Assembly (NCBI RefSeq): GCF_002005425.1
Contig: NZ_CP019704.1
Location: 1,880,001 to 1,944,000 of the forward strand
Source: Polaribacter sp. BM10
Lineage (GTDB): Bacteria > Bacteroidota > Bacteroidia > Flavobacteriales > Flavobacteriaceae
Reading direction: 5' to 3'
Length of the DNA stretch: 64,000 bases
Shown here: positions 44,385-53,773 of the stretch, piece by piece
How positions within the stretch are numbered: the first letter of the stretch is position 1
How the letters are laid out: each line of letters opens with the position of its first letter
The notes under the pieces: model-generated
Database searches by the model: none
What the model was told of the DNA's origin: nothing
Seen by the model: only the letters and a program-made list of their open reading frames with translations
Program-made: the position numbers and the translations under genes

Positions 44385-45686
44385 TTAGTAATGACATTTA
44401 CCACATTCTAAACCGCCTAACTGAGATATAGTTACTTTATCTACACCATATTTCTTAGCTAACTGATCATGAATTTTTTCGTAATACTCATTTCCTTTTA
44501 AATCTACATTCGTCTCTCTATGACAATCAATACACCATCCCATTGTTAATGGAGAATATTGATACATCTCATCCATTTCTTCTACAGGACCATGACATTT
44601 TTGACATTTAACACCAGCAACAGTTACGTGTTGAGCATGATTGTAATAAGCAAAATCTGGAAGATTATGAATTCTAATCCATTTTACCGGCTTTTCCTCT
44701 CCTGTATAAGCCAATTCATCTGGATCCCATCCTGCAGCTTTATAAACTTTAGCAATCTCTTGATCTAATTGCTCTTTACCATAAGTCTGACCGTTCCACT
44801 GAATCTCAGTTCCTTCAGCAACTTCTGAAATACCTTTATGACAGTTCATACAAACATTAACAGAAGGAATCCCTGAATGCTTACTATGTTTTGCCGAAGA
44901 GTGACAATATTGGCAATCTATTTTGTTTTCACCTGCGTGAATCTTGTGCGAAAATGCAATTGGCTGAATTGGCTGATAACCTTGATCTACACCAACTTTA
45001 AACATTGTACCGAAAACAACGTAAGCACCAATCAATAAAACTAAAATAGTACCTAAAACTTTTAAGAAAGTATTTTCTTTAACACCAACCCAAAGCTCTT
45101 GTAAATCTCTTCTTAAATTAGACTCTACACCCGATTTCTTATTTCCTTTTAACTCACTAACCTGTTTTAACAAACTTGCGATCATTAAAAACGCCACAAC
45201 AATTGCTGCCGCTAAGAAATAAATCAACCAATCTGGCGCGCCACTTTTTTCTAACACCTGAGTTGTAGCACCTCCTGGAGCAGGAGCTGCAGCATTTTTT
45301 ATATCACCAACAGTTGTGTAATATAAAATATTATCAATATTTTCATCAGTTAATTGAGGAAATGCATTCATTGCAGTTGCACTATACTGCGCAGCTTCTG
45401 CAGCATCTGCATTAACTTTTTGAAATTCAGCATTGTTTTTAATCCAAGATTTTAACCAAGAATTCTCTCTACGCTCCTCTACACCACCTAAAGCTGGCCC
45501 AACTAATTTCTTATCCAACTTATGACAAGAAGCACATAAAGATTTAAATAATTTTCTACCTTCTTTCTGACGAGCCTCATCAACATCTTGCGAATAAGTT
45601 GATGCGCTAAAGGCAAAAAACAAAAGTAATGTAAGACTTTTTAGAAGTACAGAGTTTAGTCTACTATGCAATGTTACACTTTTCAT
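44385..45686 (-). CDS. actA: Alternative Complex III subunit ActA, six-heme cytochrome c
   Basis: A 433-residue multiheme cytochrome. After a signal segment (about 1-32), a class I cytochrome c domain carries the first heme motif at residues 51-55 (CASCH). A membrane helix lies at about 155-172, a second hydrophobic segment at about 210-228, and a c3-like domain then has five more motifs (CQYCH, CMNCH, CQKCH, CIDCH, CGKCH). The five-heme part matches ActA; the N-terminal monoheme domain is an extra fused module. It is the first gene of the operon, and an 8-bp inverted repeat lies upstream. Confidence 0.93.
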   Translation of the reverse strand: MKSVTLHSRLNSVLLKSLTLLLFFAFSASTYSQDVDEARQKEGRKLFKSLCASCHKLDKKLVGPALGGVEERRENSWLKSWIKNNAEFQKVNADAAEAAQYSATAMNAFPQLTDENIDNILYYTTVGDIKNAAAPAPGGATTQVLEKSGAPDWLIYFLAAAIVVAFLMIASLLKQVSELKGNKKSGVESNLRRDLQELWVGVKENTFLKVLGTILVLLIGAYVVFGTMFKVGVDQGYQPIQPIAFSHKIHAGENKIDCQYCHSSAKHSKHSGIPSVNVCMNCHKGISEVAEGTEIQWNGQTYGKEQLDQEIAKVYKAAGWDPDELAYTGEEKPVKWIRIHNLPDFAYYNHAQHVTVAGVKCQKCHGPVEEMDEMYQYSPLTMGWCIDCHRETNVDLKGNEYYEKIHDQLAKKYGVDKVTISQLGGLECGKCHY

Positions 45687-45723
45687 ATTTACAAACTATA
45701 ATTTTAGTATTGTGTATAAATTC

Positions 45724-45745
45724 GTTCAAAAAACACATTTTGAAC
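45724..45745. promoter_or_regulatory. Inverted repeat upstream of the ACIII operon
   Basis: GTTCAAAA and TTTTGAAC are separated by 6 bases, a perfect 8-bp dyad centred about 49 bases upstream of the actA start. It has the form of a dimeric regulator site. No exact TAnnTTTG lies between it and actA; the nearest is TATAGTTTG with one extra base. Confidence 0.45.
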
Positions 45746-45860
45746 AGTTCAACAAAAGTACTACATATTGCTAAATTTTGAAAAGCTAATAGAATGTTAA
45801 ATATCAATTTATAATAGTTCTAAATAAGGAAAAGACTCAATTTATTCTTTAGCAAGTCGT

Positions 45861-45868
45861 TATTTTTG
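45861..45868 (+). promoter_or_regulatory. -7 element TATTTTTG of the SPOR gene
   Basis: Exact TAnnTTTG match 17 bases before the ATG at 45886. No -33 TTG at 19-base spacing. Confidence 0.45.
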
Positions 45869-45885
45869 CAGAAACATTTAAGATT

Positions 45886-46254
45886 ATGAAAAACACACTG
45901 TTTTTAAAGATATTTTTGTTCTGTTTATTCACTAGTATTGGTACTTTAAACGCTCAAAACTCAACTAAAAAAGACAAAGAAGTAACTAATTTACTAGAAA
46001 AGAAAAGAAGTTATAATAAGTCTAATGGTTTTGGTTACAGCATTCAAATTTATTACGGAAATGAACGAACTGCTAGGTCTAAACAAGCACGTTTTAAAGT
46101 TCTTTACCCTAGAGTTTACACGAAGCTTGTATACAACAAGCCAGACTGGAAAGTGCAAGTTGGTAACTACAAAACAAAACTAGAAGCAGATAGAGCTAAT
46201 TTGATATTTAAAAAGGAATTTTCTGGTACAATTGTAGTACCTATGAAAAAATAA
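45886..46254 (+). CDS. Exported SPOR-domain protein
   Basis: A 122-residue protein with a signal peptide (about 1-23, ending LNAQ), a short charged linker and one SPOR domain (about 48-120; GYSIQIYYGNERTARS ... DWKVQVGNYKTKLEADRANLIFKKEF). SPOR domains bind glycan strands stripped of stem peptides at division sites. With no membrane anchor it should be periplasmic. It stands alone, divergent from the ACIII operon and convergent with infB. Confidence 0.9.
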   Translation: MKNTLFLKIFLFCLFTSIGTLNAQNSTKKDKEVTNLLEKKRSYNKSNGFGYSIQIYYGNERTARSKQARFKVLYPRVYTKLVYNKPDWKVQVGNYKTKLEADRANLIFKKEFSGTIVVPMKK

Positions 46255-46274
46255 ATATCTAAAATATCAGAAAA

Positions 46275-46311
46275 AGAAAGCCGAAATTCAATGAAGAATT
46301 TCGGCTTTTAT
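46275..46311. terminator. Bidirectional terminator between the SPOR gene and infB
   Basis: AAAGCCGAAATTC and GAATTTCGGCTTT form a strong stem with a short loop and A/T runs on both sides. It serves both convergent units. Confidence 0.9.
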
Positions 46312-46328
46312 ATTTGGTTAAAATCAGA

Positions 46329-49175
46329 TTATTTTAACTTCTTTTTTACTGCTACTTCTTTGTAAGCTTCAATTACATCACCTTCTACAATATCATTGTA
46401 ATTCTTAACCTGAAGACCACAATCGTAACCTTTAGCTACTTCTTTAACATCATCTTTAAAACGTTTTAAAGAAGTTAATGCTCCGTCATGCACAACAATT
46501 CCATCTCTAATAATTCTAATTTGAGAGTCTCTATAAATCTTACCAGACATAACCATACAACCTGCAATGTTACCTACTTTAGAAATCTTATAAACTTCTC
46601 TAATTTCGACGTTACCTGTAACTTCTTCTTTCATTTCAGGAGACAACATTCCTTCCATTGCATCTTTAAGATCATTAATAGCATCATAAATAATAGAGTA
46701 TGTTCTAATATCTACTTCTTCTCTATCTGCTACCATTCTTGCGTTTCCTTGCGGACGCACATTAAATCCTACAATAATTGCATCTGAGGCTGTTGCTAAT
46801 AAAACATCACTTTCTGTAATAGCACCAACACCTTTGTGTAAAATATTTACTTGTATCTCTTCTGTAGATAATTTCTGGAAAGAATCTGTTAAAGCTTCTA
46901 CAGAACCATCAACATCACCTTTTAAGATAATATTTAATTCTTTAAAGTCTCCTAACGCAATTCTACGTCCGATTTCATCTAGCGTTAATGTTTTCTGAGT
47001 TCTTACTGATTGCTCACGTTGTAATTGAGATCTTTTAGATGCTATTTGTTTAGCTTCTCTTTCATCTTCAAATACGTTAAACTTATCACCCGCTTGTGGC
47101 GCACCGTCTAAACCTAAAATTGATACTGGAGTTGAAGGACCTGCTTCATTTAACTTTCTTCCTTTATCATCAAACATGGCTTTAACTTTACCACTGTTTT
47201 TACCTGCAAGAATATAATCTCCAATTTTTAAAGTACCAGCCTGCACTAAAATAGTTGTTACGTAACCTCTACCTTTATCTAACTGCGCTTCTACAACAGT
47301 ACCAACTGCATTTTTATTAGGGTTTGCTTTCAATTCTAAAATCTCCGCTTCTAATAAAACCTTTTCTAACAACTCTTCAATACCTTGACCTGTTTTTGCT
47401 GATATATCTTGAGACTGAATACTTCCACCCCATTCTTCTATCAACAAATTCATTGCAGATAATTGTGTCTTTACATTATCTGGATTAGCGTTTGGCTTAT
47501 CAATTTTGTTAATCGCAAATATAATTGGCACTCCTGCTGCTTGTGCATGAGAAATTGCCTCTTTTGTCTGTGGCATTACATCATCATCGGCTGCAGCAAC
47601 AATAATTACTAAATCCGTTACTTGCGCCCCACGTGCACGCATTGCCGTAAAGGCTTCGTGACCAGGTGTGTCTAAGAAAGCTATTTTTTCATCACCAACA
47701 TTAACAGAATAAGCACCTATATGCTGTGTAATTCCTCCACTTTCTCCGTCTACAATATTTGCTTTTCTAATATAATCTAATAAAGATGTTTTACCATGAT
47801 CTACGTGCCCCATTACTGTAATAATTGGCGCACGATTAATTAAGTCTTCAGGCTTATCTACAACTTCTTCGATTGATTCTTCTACTTCTGCACCAATAAA
47901 TTCTACTTTATAATTGAATTCTTCAGCAACAATAACAAGAGTCTCTGCATCTAAACGCTGATTCATTGTTACCATCATTCCTAACATCATACAAGATGAA
48001 ATAATATTAGTAACAGGCACGTCCATCATAGTTGCAACTTCACTTACCGTAACAAATTCTGTTACTTTTAAAACTTTATTGTCTAATGCCTGTGCTTCTT
48101 GTTCTGCTTCAGACTGCTCTCTACGAGCATCTCTTTTATTTCTACGATATTTAGCTCCTTTACCTTTAGATGATTTCCCTTGAAGTTTTTCAAGAGTTTC
48201 TCTAACCTGCTTTTGGATATCTGCTTCTGTTGGTTCTTCTTTCTTAACAGCAGCTGGTCTATTGTTACCTCTACCTTTATTGAAAGAGCCTCTATTGTTT
48301 CCTGGACCTCTATTACCCGGACCTCTGTTTCCTTGAGTTCTGTTACCAGTATTACCACCAGCTTTGTTTACAATACGCTTACGCTTTTTTCTTGGATCTG
48401 AAGATGCGTCCTTTTTAGCTTCTGGTTTCTTCTTCTTAGGTTTTTCAAATTGCTTTAAATCAATTTTCTTACCTGTAAAGTTTGGTCCTTCTAACTTCTT
48501 ATACTGAGTTTTAATAGCTTCAGCATTTTCTGGAGTTACTTCTTCAGTTTTTTCTGAAGTTTTTGTAGCATCCTTTTTACCTTCTGCTTTTTTAGCAACC
48601 TTAGAAGCTTCTTTTTCAACTAAAGAAATAGGCTTATCTACCTTTACCTCTTTAACGACTTTTTTATCTTCTGATGGTTTAGCAATAGGTTCAGTTTCCT
48701 TTTTTACTTCTTCTTTTGGCTTTTCAACTTCCGTTGGCTTTTCAACTTTTGGAGCTTCAGCTTTAGGTGCTTCTTCTTTAGCTTCTACTTCTTGTTTTTT
48801 TGCTGCAGGCTTACCAATATTATCAATATCAATTTTACCAACAGTTTTAAACTCTAGTTTTTCGGCTTTAGCTTTAAGAACTTCTTCTTTTTTAGCGTCT
48901 TCTGCTCTTTTTCTCTCTTGCTTAGCTTCTAGTTCTGCACGAATAGCTTCTTTCTCTTTACGCTTCTCTTCACCAACTTCCTTAGACGCAGCTTTTTTGC
49001 TAGCATCTGTTTGGAAACCATCTAGGAGCACTTGATAGATCTCACCAGAAATTTTAGTAGTTGGTCTTGATTCTATTTCATGACCTTTATCTGCTAAATA
49101 TTCTACTGCTCTATCTAGAGAGATATTTAATTCTCTTAAAACTTTATTAAGCCTCGTTGTTTTGCCTTCAGACAT
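46329..49175 (-). CDS. infB: Translation initiation factor IF-2
   Basis: A 948-residue GTPase that places initiator tRNA on the ribosome. An N-terminal IF2 helical domain (about 1-60) is followed by a long Lys/Glu/Pro-rich, then Arg/Gly/Asn-rich low-complexity linker (about 60-340). The G domain carries [17 protein letters not shown] and NKID. Domains II-IV follow, ending [17 protein letters not shown]. It is the last gene of the rimP-nusA-infB operon, 70 bases after nusA. Confidence 0.97.
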   Translation of the reverse strand: MSEGKTTRLNKVLRELNISLDRAVEYLADKGHEIESRPTTKISGEIYQVLLDGFQTDASKKAASKEVGEEKRKEKEAIRAELEAKQERKRAEDAKKEEVLKAKAEKLEFKTVGKIDIDNIGKPAAKKQEVEAKEEAPKAEAPKVEKPTEVEKPKEEVKKETEPIAKPSEDKKVVKEVKVDKPISLVEKEASKVAKKAEGKKDATKTSEKTEEVTPENAEAIKTQYKKLEGPNFTGKKIDLKQFEKPKKKKPEAKKDASSDPRKKRKRIVNKAGGNTGNRTQGNRGPGNRGPGNNRGSFNKGRGNNRPAAVKKEEPTEADIQKQVRETLEKLQGKSSKGKGAKYRRNKRDARREQSEAEQEAQALDNKVLKVTEFVTVSEVATMMDVPVTNIISSCMMLGMMVTMNQRLDAETLVIVAEEFNYKVEFIGAEVEESIEEVVDKPEDLINRAPIITVMGHVDHGKTSLLDYIRKANIVDGESGGITQHIGAYSVNVGDEKIAFLDTPGHEAFTAMRARGAQVTDLVIIVAAADDDVMPQTKEAISHAQAAGVPIIFAINKIDKPNANPDNVKTQLSAMNLLIEEWGGSIQSQDISAKTGQGIEELLEKVLLEAEILELKANPNKNAVGTVVEAQLDKGRGYVTTILVQAGTLKIGDYILAGKNSGKVKAMFDDKGRKLNEAGPSTPVSILGLDGAPQAGDKFNVFEDEREAKQIASKRSQLQREQSVRTQKTLTLDEIGRRIALGDFKELNIILKGDVDGSVEALTDSFQKLSTEEIQVNILHKGVGAITESDVLLATASDAIIVGFNVRPQGNARMVADREEVDIRTYSIIYDAINDLKDAMEGMLSPEMKEEVTGNVEIREVYKISKVGNIAGCMVMSGKIYRDSQIRIIRDGIVVHDGALTSLKRFKDDVKEVAKGYDCGLQVKNYNDIVEGDVIEAYKEVAVKKKLK

Positions 49176-49245
49176 ATATTATTTTTTAGCCTTTAATTTT
49201 GTAAAAATATACTTTTTTACGATTACTCTTTCACTATTTCACAAA

Positions 49246-50502
49246 CTAATCTTCAAATTCTTCTTTTAGAATTCTTTGAACGTCTAAAATAGTTTCTTCT
49301 TCTAAATCAGTTCTCTTAACTAATTCTTGTACACTTGTTTCTAATACGCTTCTTGCAGTATCTAAACCAATGTTTTTAAATTCTTTTATTACCCAAGCTT
49401 CGATTTCATCACTAAATTCTGTTAATTCTACGTCTTCCTCTTCAAGACCTTCTCTCTTAACATCTATTTCGTAACCTGTTAATTCACTCGCTAAACGAAT
49501 ATTAACACCACCTCGACCAATTGCTTTAGATACCTCTTCTGGCTTTAAAAGTACGTTTACACGACCTTTTTTACCATTTTTCTCTTCTTCGTACATTTCA
49601 ATTTCCATTGAAGTCACTTTTGCAGGACTTAATGCTCTAGAGATAAATAATTGTTCGTTTTTAGTGTAATTGATTACATCAATGTTTTCATTACCTAACT
49701 CACGAACTATACCATGTATTCTAGAACCTTTAACACCAACACAAGCTCCAACAGGATCGATTCTATCATCATAAGAATCTACTGCTACCTTTGCTTTTTC
49801 TCCTGGTATTCTTGCTACACCTTCAACAGTAATTAAACCATCAAATACTTCTGGAATTTCTTGTTCAAATAATTTTGTTAAAAAAGCCGGAGAAGTTCTA
49901 GATAGAATTATTGCAGGTTTATTACCTCTTAATTCTACTGCTTTAATTACTCCTCTTACAGAATCTCCTTTTCTAAAGAAATCTGAACGTATTTGTTCGC
50001 TTTTTGGTAATACAATCTCGTTACCTTCATCATCTAACAAAATAATTGCATTGTGTCTAATATGATGCACTTCTGCACTATATAAATCGCCTTCTAAATC
50101 TTTGAACTGTTTAAAGATATTAGTGCTATCGTGTTCATAGATTTTAGAAATTAGGTTTTGGCGTAATGCTAAAATTGCTCTTCTACCTAAATCTACCAAC
50201 TTAACTTCTTCAGATACATCTTCTCCGATCTCAAAATCTGGCTCGATTAATCTTGCTTCTGCTAATTCTATTTCTTCGTTATCATCTTCAGAAAAACCAT
50301 CTGCAACCACCACTCTATTTCTCCAAATCTCTAAATCTCCTTTATCTGGATTGATAATAATATCAAAATTATCATCAGACCCAAACTTTCGTTTTAAAGT
50401 AGCTCTAAACACTTCTTCTAAAATAGACATAAGTGTTACTCTGTCTATACTTTTATTATCTTTAAATTCTGAAAACGAATCAATTAATGCTATATTCTCC
50501 AT
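49246..50502 (-). CDS. nusA: Transcription termination/antitermination factor NusA
   Basis: A 418-residue RNA polymerase-binding factor: N-terminal domain (about 1-125), S1 domain (about 130-200) and two KH domains (CVGVKGSRIHGIVRELGNENIDVI and AIGRGGVNIRLASELTGYEIDV). It lacks the C-terminal acidic repeats of E. coli NusA, as usual outside gamma-proteobacteria, and ends in a short helical segment. It lies 12 bases after rimP. NusA acts at terminator hairpins and pauses, so the hairpin in its own operon leader is worth noting. Confidence 0.96.
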   Translation of the reverse strand: MENIALIDSFSEFKDNKSIDRVTLMSILEEVFRATLKRKFGSDDNFDIIINPDKGDLEIWRNRVVVADGFSEDDNEEIELAEARLIEPDFEIGEDVSEEVKLVDLGRRAILALRQNLISKIYEHDSTNIFKQFKDLEGDLYSAEVHHIRHNAIILLDDEGNEIVLPKSEQIRSDFFRKGDSVRGVIKAVELRGNKPAIILSRTSPAFLTKLFEQEIPEVFDGLITVEGVARIPGEKAKVAVDSYDDRIDPVGACVGVKGSRIHGIVRELGNENIDVINYTKNEQLFISRALSPAKVTSMEIEMYEEEKNGKKGRVNVLLKPEEVSKAIGRGGVNIRLASELTGYEIDVKREGLEEEDVELTEFSDEIEAWVIKEFKNIGLDTARSVLETSVQELVKRTDLEEETILDVQRILKEEFED

Positions 50503-50514
50503 TACATCTTTTGC

Positions 50515-50976
50515 TTAAAATACAATTTTCACTTTTGCTTCTTTAATCTCCTTATACTCTAATGTTACTGTTTTTTGTACCGTAACTTTTCCTTTACCAA
50601 TTGGTTTTGGTTCTCTTGCCTTCCATTGTAAGACAATGTTGTCTTCTGTTGCATCTGTTAAAGTTCCTTCAAACTCTTCTTCTGCTGTTTTTACCTTAAG
50701 AATTCTATTAATATTTTTAAGATATTGCCTTTTCACCTTTAGTGGATGAGCAATATCGGGCGTGGTTACTTCTAAAGAGAAATCTTCTTCTTCTCTATCT
50801 AAATTACCATCTATATTTTTACTAATTCTTATACATTCGCTTAATGGAACACCTTGATCACCATCAACTACAACTTGTATCTTGTTGTTTGCAGAAATAG
50901 ATAAATCTATTAAATACAACGAGTCATTACTTGCCAACGCCTCTTCTACTAAGTCTTTTATTTTTTCTTGCTCCAT
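50515..50976 (-). CDS. rimP: Ribosome maturation factor RimP
   Basis: A 153-residue 30S assembly factor with the N-terminal alpha-beta domain (VVVDGDQGVPLSECIRISKNIDG, FSLEVTTPDIAHPLKVKRQYLKN) and a C-terminal SH3-like barrel. It is the first gene of the rimP-nusA-infB operon. Its transcript has a leader of about 70 bases with a terminator-like hairpin and a 16-codon upstream ORF ending 8 bases before this ATG. Confidence 0.94.
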   Translation of the reverse strand: MEQEKIKDLVEEALASNDSLYLIDLSISANNKIQVVVDGDQGVPLSECIRISKNIDGNLDREEEDFSLEVTTPDIAHPLKVKRQYLKNINRILKVKTAEEEFEGTLTDATEDNIVLQWKAREPKPIGKGKVTVQKTVTLEYKEIKEAKVKIVF

Positions 50977-50984
50977 CTTAAACC

Positions 50985-51035
50985 TTAAAATAAAGTATAA
51001 AAAGAGGGGACTTTTGAGTCCCCTTCCTTCTTCAT
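50985..51035 (-). CDS. Possible upstream ORF in the rimP leader (16 aa)
   Basis: The frame MKKEGDSKVPSFYTLF begins at the ATG at 51033-51035, spans the whole leader hairpin and stops 8 bases before the rimP ATG. If translated, ribosomes would melt the hairpin. It may be a chance ORF in a short leader; nothing but position supports it. Confidence 0.25.
   Translation of the reverse strand: MKKEGDSKVPSFYTLF
50997..51023 (-). promoter_or_regulatory. Terminator-like hairpin in the rimP-nusA-infB leader (candidate attenuator)
   Basis: GGGGACTCAAAAGTCCCC is a perfect 6-bp GC-rich stem, followed on the minus strand by TCTTTTTAT. It lies between the rimP promoter and the rimP start, with no upstream gene on the same strand for it to terminate. 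It therefore looks like an attenuator rather than an operon end. Confidence 0.6.
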
Positions 51036-51053
51036 TTACTATAAATTTCGGTG

Positions 51054-51084
51054 CAAATATACGAATAGTTTACGATTTACCAAA
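51054..51084 (-). promoter_or_regulatory. rimP-nusA-infB promoter, TTTG-N19-TATATTTG
   Basis: On the minus strand TTTG (51081-51084) is followed after exactly 19 bases by TATATTTG (51054-51061), a full match to the Bacteroidetes consensus. Transcription should start near 51047. Confidence 0.8.
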
Positions 51085-51152
51085 CCAAGTCGAATTCAAA
51101 ATTTTTTCGTAACTTTAGATACACGCTCTTTTCTAATTTTAAATTCTATATC

Positions 51153-51980
51153 ATGAAAAAAATTTTAGTCCCAATAGATTTTTCAAAACCGTCTGAATAT
51201 GCAGCTAAAATGGCCGCTAAAATTGCTAAAAAAACGAGTGCTTCAATTTTTTTAATTCACCTCATAGAATTACCTACAGGTGTTATAGACATGGGGTCTG
51301 GTAGTAAATTTAGCATTCCAGAAAGCATGTTATATCTTCGAAAAACAAAAGAAAAAATAATAGCTTTTAAAAACACTTTTTTTACTGACGAAATGAATGT
51401 AGAATACTTTATTAAATTAAGTAATCCTTTTGATGGTATTAAAAAATATGCAGAAAAAATTAACGCAGATTTAATTATAATGGGATCTAAAGGTCATTCT
51501 GAATTTGAAGAAATAATGATTGGCTCAAATACAGAAAAAGTTGTTAGAAGCTCTAAAACCCCTGTAATTGTTGTTAAAAAAGATGATGCGAAAATTAAAC
51601 TAAAAAACTTAGTTTTTGCTTCGAATTTTAAAGAAGAAAACAAAGAGGTTTTTAGTAAATTCCTCAATTTTGCAAATGCTTTTAATAGTAAAATTCATCT
51701 TTTAAAAATTAACACACCTTCTCAATTTGAAAGCACATTTAATGCAAAAGAGAAAGTAAAAACTTTTATAAAAGATCACAATCTACCTAAACACACAATA
51801 AACATATACAACGATGTTTCTGTAGAAAAAGGAATTCTTAATTATGCAAAAGAGAAAAAAGCAGACTTAATAGCTTTAAGCACTCACGGTAGAAGTGGTA
51901 TATCTCACCTTTTTACAGGAAGCGTTACCAAAAACTTATCTAAAAAAGCTTTAAAACCGATGTTTACAGTTAAAGTCTAA
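51153..51980 (+). CDS. Tandem-domain universal stress protein
   Basis: A 275-residue protein made of two Usp domains. The first (about 1-147) begins MKKILVPIDFSKPSEYAAKMA and has GSKGHSEFEEIMIGSNTEKVV; the second (about 150-275) has STHGRSGISHLFTGSVTKNL. Both keep the G-x2-G-x9-G-(S/T/N) type nucleotide-binding loop, so ATP binding is likely. It is monocistronic, divergent from rimP and followed by a bidirectional terminator. Confidence 0.9.
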   Translation: MKKILVPIDFSKPSEYAAKMAAKIAKKTSASIFLIHLIELPTGVIDMGSGSKFSIPESMLYLRKTKEKIIAFKNTFFTDEMNVEYFIKLSNPFDGIKKYAEKINADLIIMGSKGHSEFEEIMIGSNTEKVVRSSKTPVIVVKKDDAKIKLKNLVFASNFKEENKEVFSKFLNFANAFNSKIHLLKINTPSQFESTFNAKEKVKTFIKDHNLPKHTINIYNDVSVEKGILNYAKEKKADLIALSTHGRSGISHLFTGSVTKNLSKKALKPMFTVKV

Positions 51981-51984
51981 AACA

Positions 51985-52024
51985 AAAAAGCTACTAATAC
52001 CTTATGAATTAGTAGCTTTTTTTA
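51985..52024. terminator. Bidirectional terminator between the Usp gene and gapN
   Basis: AAAAAAGCTACTAAT and ATTAGTAGCTTTTTT form a strong stem with a short loop and flanking A/T runs. It serves both convergent genes. Confidence 0.9.
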
Positions 52025-52038
52025 TCTAAATTAATGTT

Positions 52039-53631
52039 TTATAATATGTAATCTGTACTAATAAAATTAGAAGTTTTCTGATCTAAAATTTTTTGTAAAA
52101 TAGCCTTATTATAATCCGTATCTTTTGCTGCTACAAAAGTTCTTATAGAAAAAGAACGCAAAGCATCATGAACACTTAAAGTACCAACAGCAGAATCTTT
52201 TCTACCTGTAAAAGGATACACATCTGGCCCTCTTTGCGCTGCACTATTTAAGTTAACCCTACAAACCAAATTTACCAACGTATCAATTAAAGGCGCTAAA
52301 GTTTTAACATTGCTACCAAATACACTTACTTGTTGTCCGTAGTTAGAAGCAGCCATATCATCTATAGGCTCTTGCACATCTTTAAAAGAAACTATAGGTA
52401 TAACCGGCCCAAACTGTTCTTCTTCAAAAACTCTAGAATCTTTAGAAACCGGGTATAAAACTGCAGGAAAAATGTAATTTTCTGATGTTTTCCCTCCGTT
52501 ATCATTCAATACTTTTGCTCCTTTATCAGTAGCATCATCAATTAATTCTTGAATGTAAGCAGGTTTTCCTGGTTCTGGCAACGGAGTTAATTTAACACCT
52601 TCTTCCCAAGGATTACCAAACTTTAAAGCATCTACACGTTCTGCAAACCTTTTATTAAACTCTTCAACAATATCCTCATGAACATATAATACTTTTAAAG
52701 CAGTACATCTTTGCCCATTAAAAGAAGTTGAACCTGCCAAACATTCGTTAATCGCCAAATCTAAATCTGCTTCTGGCAAAACAATTCCAGGATTTTTAGC
52801 TTCTAAACCTAAAATTAAACGCAATCTATTTTTCTGCGGATGATTTGCTTGAATAGCATTTGCAGACTTACTATTACCAATTAAAGCTAAAACATCTACT
52901 AAACCAGTTTTCATTATTGGAGTAACTAACGTTCTACCTCTACCGTAAATTATATTTACTACACCAGCAGGAAAACTTGTTTGAAAAGCCTCTAACAAAG
53001 GAGTTAACAACAACACACCATGTTTTGCTGGCTTAAAAACAGTTGTATTTCCCATAATTAAAGCAGGAATTAACAACGCAAAAGTTTCATTTAAAGGATA
53101 ATTGTAAGGCCCTAAACAAAGAACAACCCCTAATGGACCACGTCTAATATGCGCATGTACTCCGCTATTTTTTTCAAACTTAGCAGAATCTCTATCCATT
53201 TGTTTATAATCTTCTATGGTATCGTAGATATACTCTATTGTCCTATCAAACTCTTTTTCAGAATCTGGTAAAGATTTTCCAATCTCCCACATTAAAAGCT
53301 TAACAATCTCTTCTCTTTTTGTTTTCATTTGTGCTACAAATTTCTCCATAGCAGCAATTCTACCTTCTACCTTCATTGTTGGCCACAAACCTTGCCCTCT
53401 TGCATAGGCATTTGACGCAGCATTTAAGGCTTCTAATGCTTCATTTTCAGATAAATTTGGCACAGAACCCAACAAAGTTGGTTTGTACTCTTCTGTTGAT
53501 GAAATAGTAGAAAAAACATCAGCTTTATCGCCATTCCACTTTTTTAATTCTCCGTTAATTAAATAAGTATCTTGACTTAAAGTCTCATTAATTTTATATT
53601 CGTTTGGTATTTCTTTAAACGTATAGTTCAT
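52039..53631 (-). CDS. gapN: NADP-dependent non-phosphorylating glyceraldehyde-3-phosphate dehydrogenase (ALDH family)
   Basis: A 530-residue aldehyde dehydrogenase. Catalytic Cys is in [13 protein letters not shown] and the general base Glu in [13 protein letters not shown]; the cofactor-binding stretch is [33 protein letters not shown]. The sequence resembles GapN-type enzymes, which oxidise glyceraldehyde 3-phosphate directly to 3-phosphoglycerate and yield NADPH without ATP. Exact substrate is by family resemblance; other aldehyde substrates cannot be ruled out. It is monocistronic with an inverted repeat at its promoter. Confidence 0.85.
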   Translation of the reverse strand: MNYTFKEIPNEYKINETLSQDTYLINGELKKWNGDKADVFSTISSTEEYKPTLLGSVPNLSENEALEALNAASNAYARGQGLWPTMKVEGRIAAMEKFVAQMKTKREEIVKLLMWEIGKSLPDSEKEFDRTIEYIYDTIEDYKQMDRDSAKFEKNSGVHAHIRRGPLGVVLCLGPYNYPLNETFALLIPALIMGNTTVFKPAKHGVLLLTPLLEAFQTSFPAGVVNIIYGRGRTLVTPIMKTGLVDVLALIGNSKSANAIQANHPQKNRLRLILGLEAKNPGIVLPEADLDLAINECLAGSTSFNGQRCTALKVLYVHEDIVEEFNKRFAERVDALKFGNPWEEGVKLTPLPEPGKPAYIQELIDDATDKGAKVLNDNGGKTSENYIFPAVLYPVSKDSRVFEEEQFGPVIPIVSFKDVQEPIDDMAASNYGQQVSVFGSNVKTLAPLIDTLVNLVCRVNLNSAAQRGPDVYPFTGRKDSAVGTLSVHDALRSFSIRTFVAAKDTDYNKAILQKILDQKTSNFISTDYIL

Positions 53632-53652
53632 ACATGTAATTTTATAAATTAT

Positions 53653-53691
53653 CTCTAATTAAGGGCTCTAAAAAAATTACTTTAATTAGAG
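53653..53691. promoter_or_regulatory. Inverted repeat at the gapN transcription start
   Basis: CTCTAATTAA (53653-53662) and TTAATTAGAG (53682-53691) form a perfect 10-bp dyad with a 19-base spacer, directly downstream of the gapN -7 element. It could be an operator for a repressor or a hairpin in the 5' leader. Confidence 0.45.
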
Positions 53692-53693
53692 TT

Positions 53694-53701
53694 CAAAATT
53701 A
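53694..53701 (-). promoter_or_regulatory. -7 element of gapN
   Basis: TAATTTTG on the minus strand matches TAnnTTTG and places the transcript start near 53688, inside the inverted repeat. No -33 TTG at the exact spacing. Confidence 0.5.
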
Positions 53702-53719
53702 ACTAAAATAAGTGTAAAA

Positions 53720-53737
53720 CAGTTCTTTTTAGAACGA
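53720..53737 (-). terminator. Weak hairpin after ilvA
   Basis: GTTCT and AGAAC pair across a four-base A loop, followed on the minus strand by TGTTTTAC. It is a weak candidate for the end of the ilv operon, 40 bases past the ilvA stop. Confidence 0.3.
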
Positions 53738-53773
53738 AAAGCCAAAATGTATTTCACTCTTAAGTTGTTTCTT

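Noticed and set aside
29336-45686. Horizontally acquired island carrying sulfur and respiratory genes
   Set aside because: Base composition and codon use look the same as in the flanking housekeeping genes, and there are no integrase, tRNA or boundary repeats.
45724-45745. Terminator after actA or the SPOR gene
   Set aside because: The dyad is in a divergent promoter region with no gene ending there and lacks a T run after either arm.
46488-46787. 99-codon plus-strand frame inside infB
   Set aside because: Antisense shadow of infB domain IV, with His/Asn/Ser-rich composition from reverse reading of conserved codons.
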